Shown: positions 6,009 through 7,324 of the stretch, in pieces
Layout: each line of letters opens with the position of its first letter
How positions within the stretch are numbered: position 1 is the first letter of the stretch
From: JAICLL01 sp035252155
GTDB lineage: Bacteria > Planctomycetota > Planctomycetia > Pirellulales > JAICIG01
Reading direction: 5' to 3'
DNA: 7,324 nt
NCBI GenBank assembly: GCA_035252155.1
Contig: DATFDL010000672.1
Span: 1 to 7,324 of the forward strand
Made by a program: the position numbers and the translations under genes
Notes under the pieces: model-generated
Database searches by the model: none
Told to the model about the DNA's origin: nothing
What the model saw: the letters and a program-made list of their open reading frames with translations, nothing else

Positions 6009-6704
6009 ATGACGATACTCGATGTGCTGGTCGTCGCGCCGCACCCCGACGATGCTGAACTGGGCATGGCGGGCGCGATCATGAAAATGCTCGATGAGGG
6101 CTGGCGCGTCGGCATCCTCGACTTAACCGACGGCGAACCGACGCCGCACGGCTCGCCCGAAATCCGCGCTCGCGAGACCGCGGCCGCCAGCCAGGTGCTG
6201 GGCGTCACCTGGCGTGAAAACCTGGGGCTGGCCAATCGCCAGTTGGAGGCCACGCTCGACGCCCGGGCCAGGCTGGCGGGCGTGATTCGCCGCGTGCGGC
6301 CGCGCTGGCTCTTCGCGCCGTACTGGGTCGACTCCCACCCCGACCACCTGGCCGCCACCGACCTGGTCGAGGCCGCCCGATTTTGGGCCAAGCTCACCAA
6401 GAGCGATTTGCCGGGCGAGCCGCATCATCCCGAACGCGTCTATCATTACTTCGGCGTTCACATCAAGCTGGCGGTCGCGCCGGCGTTTGTGCTCGACATC
6501 AGCCCCTATTGGGAGCGCAAGCGAAGGGCGATCGAGTGTTATCAAAGCCAGTTCGTGGCGGGCCGTCCGACCGAGCCGCCCACGCTTCTCGATCGGTGGC
6601 GCGATCAGGCGGCCTTCTGGGGCGGCTCGATCGGCGCCGCCTATGGAGAACCTTTCGCCTGCCGCGAGCCCATCGGGCTAAAGACGCTGGGGGGGCTGTT
6701 GTAG
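6009..6704 (+). CDS. bshB1: BshB1-type LmbE/PIG-L zinc deacetylase
   Basis: Cytoplasmic metal-dependent N-acetylglucosamine deacetylase, 231 residues. The family member BshB1 removes the acetyl group from GlcNAc-malate in bacillithiol synthesis. The ATG at 6009 opens on the core strand MTILDVLVVA. The HPDDAE motif (12-17) and HPDH (110-113) give zinc ligands His12, Asp15 and His113 with Asp14 as general base; I recall the same numbering for the Bacillus cereus homologue BcZBP. Other BshB1-like stretches are GILDLTDGE (35-43), ENLGL (70-74), RPRWLFAPYW (97-106), the ERKRRAIECYQSQF helix (169-182) and the ending YGEPF (212-216). Length and order fit BshB1 better than the longer MshB. bshA and bshC are not adjacent, so bacillithiol itself is inferred; another GlcNAc-type substrate is possible. 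A weak AGAGAG lies just before the start. Confidence 0.85.
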   Translation: MTILDVLVVAPHPDDAELGMAGAIMKMLDEGWRVGILDLTDGEPTPHGSPEIRARETAAASQVLGVTWRENLGLANRQLEATLDARARLAGVIRRVRPRWLFAPYWVDSHPDHLAATDLVEAARFWAKLTKSDLPGEPHHPERVYHYFGVHIKLAVAPAFVLDISPYWERKRRAIECYQSQFVAGRPTEPPTLLDRWRDQAAFWGGSIGAAYGEPFACREPIGLKTLGGLL

Positions 6705-6762
6705 TCGTCCGCCGAGCACCAATCGACAGCTTTCGCTACCGCTGGAGGCCATAGCTGGGTGC

Positions 6763-6940
6763 CACGGCATCCGCCGCGGCGCGGTTGCCATTGATTCGAC
6801 GCGCGATGCAATTCGCCGAGGCGGACGCCGTGCGCGTGGTGCTCTATGATTCGGGCCGAGCAAAAAATCCGCACGGCGTCCGTCGCAGCGAACGCGAATT
6901 TGCGCATCGCGAGGTGATTCCCGCTGCGACGGATGCCGTG
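6763..6940. repeat. BIME-like doublet: four 19-bp repeats in alternating orientation
   Basis: The consensus CGCTGCGACGGATGCCGTG occurs at 6814-6832 and 6922-6940 in forward orientation, and at 6763-6781 and 6872-6890 in reverse. The centres are spaced about 51, 58 and 50 bases. The third and fourth copies match at 18 of 19 positions when paired; the others match at about 15-16 of 19. Each neighbouring pair makes a hairpin with a loop of about 31 bases, and the loop of the first pair is itself related to the reverse complement of the second. The whole is therefore an inverted duplicate of one hairpin unit of about 70 bases. Additional exact inversions are 6757-6772 with 6931-6946 (16 bp) and 6822-6834 with 6870-6882 (13 bp). 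Confidence 0.8.
6862..6940 (-). terminator. Candidate terminator built from one repeat hairpin
   Basis: On the minus strand, the stem formed by 6922-6940 and 6872-6890 (18 of 19 paired, 31-base loop containing a further 5-bp stem CGCGA/TCGCG) is followed after four bases by six T (6862-6867). It lies 47 bases past the stop of the small membrane protein gene, so it may end that transcript. The large loop and short gap before the T-run make it less than ideal. Confidence 0.45.
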
Positions 6941-6986
6941 GCACCCCGTGCGTCGCCTATTCCTCACACCGTATCTGGTGACACAA

Positions 6987-7256
6987 TCACAGCCGCCATA
7001 GTAGCGACGCAGCCAACGCGACGAAGATCAAATAAAACCACCAGGTCTCGCGACGGCGCAAGCGGGGCGTACTGATGATGGCCAACGTTACACCGGCCAG
7101 CAAATAAAGAATCGCCCCCCGCGCGCCGGCCCACGCCACCACCGCGTAGAGCAGGCCAAATGCCGCGATCGATGCCAACATCGCCGGCGCGAGCCGCACG
7201 CGAGGCCGCGGCGACGATGGATCGGATGGCGAGCTATCGGGCGGAGGCTCAATCAT
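6987..7256 (-). CDS. Small hypothetical membrane protein
   Basis: An 89-residue protein from the ATG at 7254-7256; family not recognised. A Pro/Ser/Asp-rich, probably cytoplasmic or flexible N-terminus of about 22 residues is followed by three hydrophobic segments. The first contains LASIAAFGLLYAVVAWA, the second AILYLLAGVTLAIIST, the third WWFYLIFVALAASLLWRL, which ends the protein. The arginine-rich loop RLRRR between the second and third suggests a cytoplasmic loop. An ATG seven codons upstream (7275-7277) falls inside the palindromic repeat at 7262-7293, so those residues are probably not native; neither start has a clear ribosome binding site. The membrane pattern and lack of a better frame support a real gene. 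It is convergent with the deacetylase. Confidence 0.65.
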   Translation of the reverse strand: MIEPPPDSSPSDPSSPRPRVRLAPAMLASIAAFGLLYAVVAWAGARGAILYLLAGVTLAIISTPRLRRRETWWFYLIFVALAASLLWRL

Positions 7257-7261
7257 GCATT

Positions 7262-7324
7262 GTAGAACGGAATTCATTCCGTTTTGAGAAACCGTAGAAC
7301 GGAATTGATTCCGTTTTGCGAAAC
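7262..7324. repeat. Tandem 32-bp palindromic repeat, cut by the window edge
   Basis: Two units, 7262-7293 and 7294-7324, differ at two positions over the 31 bases that can be compared. Each begins GTAGAACGGAAT and contains AACGGAAT and ATTCCGTT around a two-base centre (TC, then TG). The second unit reaches the last base of the window, so the array may continue. There are no unique spacers, so this is not a CRISPR array. A single related palindrome lies at 4748-4765. Confidence 0.85.

Larger units (their letters stand above)
6705..6986. other. Gene-free gap carrying an inverted hairpin doublet
   Basis: Between the convergent ends of the deacetylase (plus) and the small membrane protein (minus) lie 282 bases with no credible gene. 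Most of it is the repeat doublet at 6763-6940. No separate terminator for the deacetylase was recognised on the plus strand. Confidence 0.6.

Noticed and set aside
7262..7324. CRISPR array at the right edge
   Set aside because: The repeats are directly adjacent, with no unique spacers and no cas gene in view.

Overview
The window looks like chromosomal DNA of a planctomycete, probably of the Pirellulales type. This is inferred from high GC, two large eukaryotic-like Ser/Thr kinases (one with a zinc-ribbon N-terminus and a four-helix membrane tail, one with a single C-terminal membrane anchor), a small secreted coiled-coil protein of a kind I recall from these genomes, and intergenic DNA packed with palindromic repeats. 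No gene comparison could be run, so the taxon is a judgement from protein style.

Layout. 1-435 has no supported gene; it holds a 231-bp foldback structure made of a perfect 30-bp inverted repeat around a second long hairpin. 436-2436 (minus) is a zinc-ribbon Ser/Thr kinase with about four C-terminal membrane helices. A clean intrinsic terminator (2454-2484) separates it from 2518-2997 (minus), a secreted coiled-coil protein with a good ribosome binding site and a plausible promoter. 3259-4707 (minus) is a second, single-pass Ser/Thr kinase. 4708-5002 is a gene-free block of palindromes and short repeats. 5003-5881 (minus) is an RmlD-type NAD(P)-dependent sugar-nucleotide reductase, divergent from 6009-6704 (plus), a BshB1-type LmbE/PIG-L deacetylase. 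6705-6986 holds a doublet of inverted hairpin units resembling a bacterial interspersed mosaic element, one of which may end transcription of 6987-7256 (minus), a small membrane protein. The right edge (7262-7324) is a tandem palindromic repeat with another copy at 4748-4765.

How the genes relate. The two kinases probably phosphorylate cytoplasmic targets while tethered to the membrane, but no substrate or partner phosphatase is visible. The reductase and the deacetylase share a 127-bp divergent promoter region; both belong to small-molecule or sugar chemistry, but nothing shows a shared pathway. I see no convincing new defence or biosynthetic system. The most unusual content is the non-coding repeats: at least three palindromic families in 7.3 kb.
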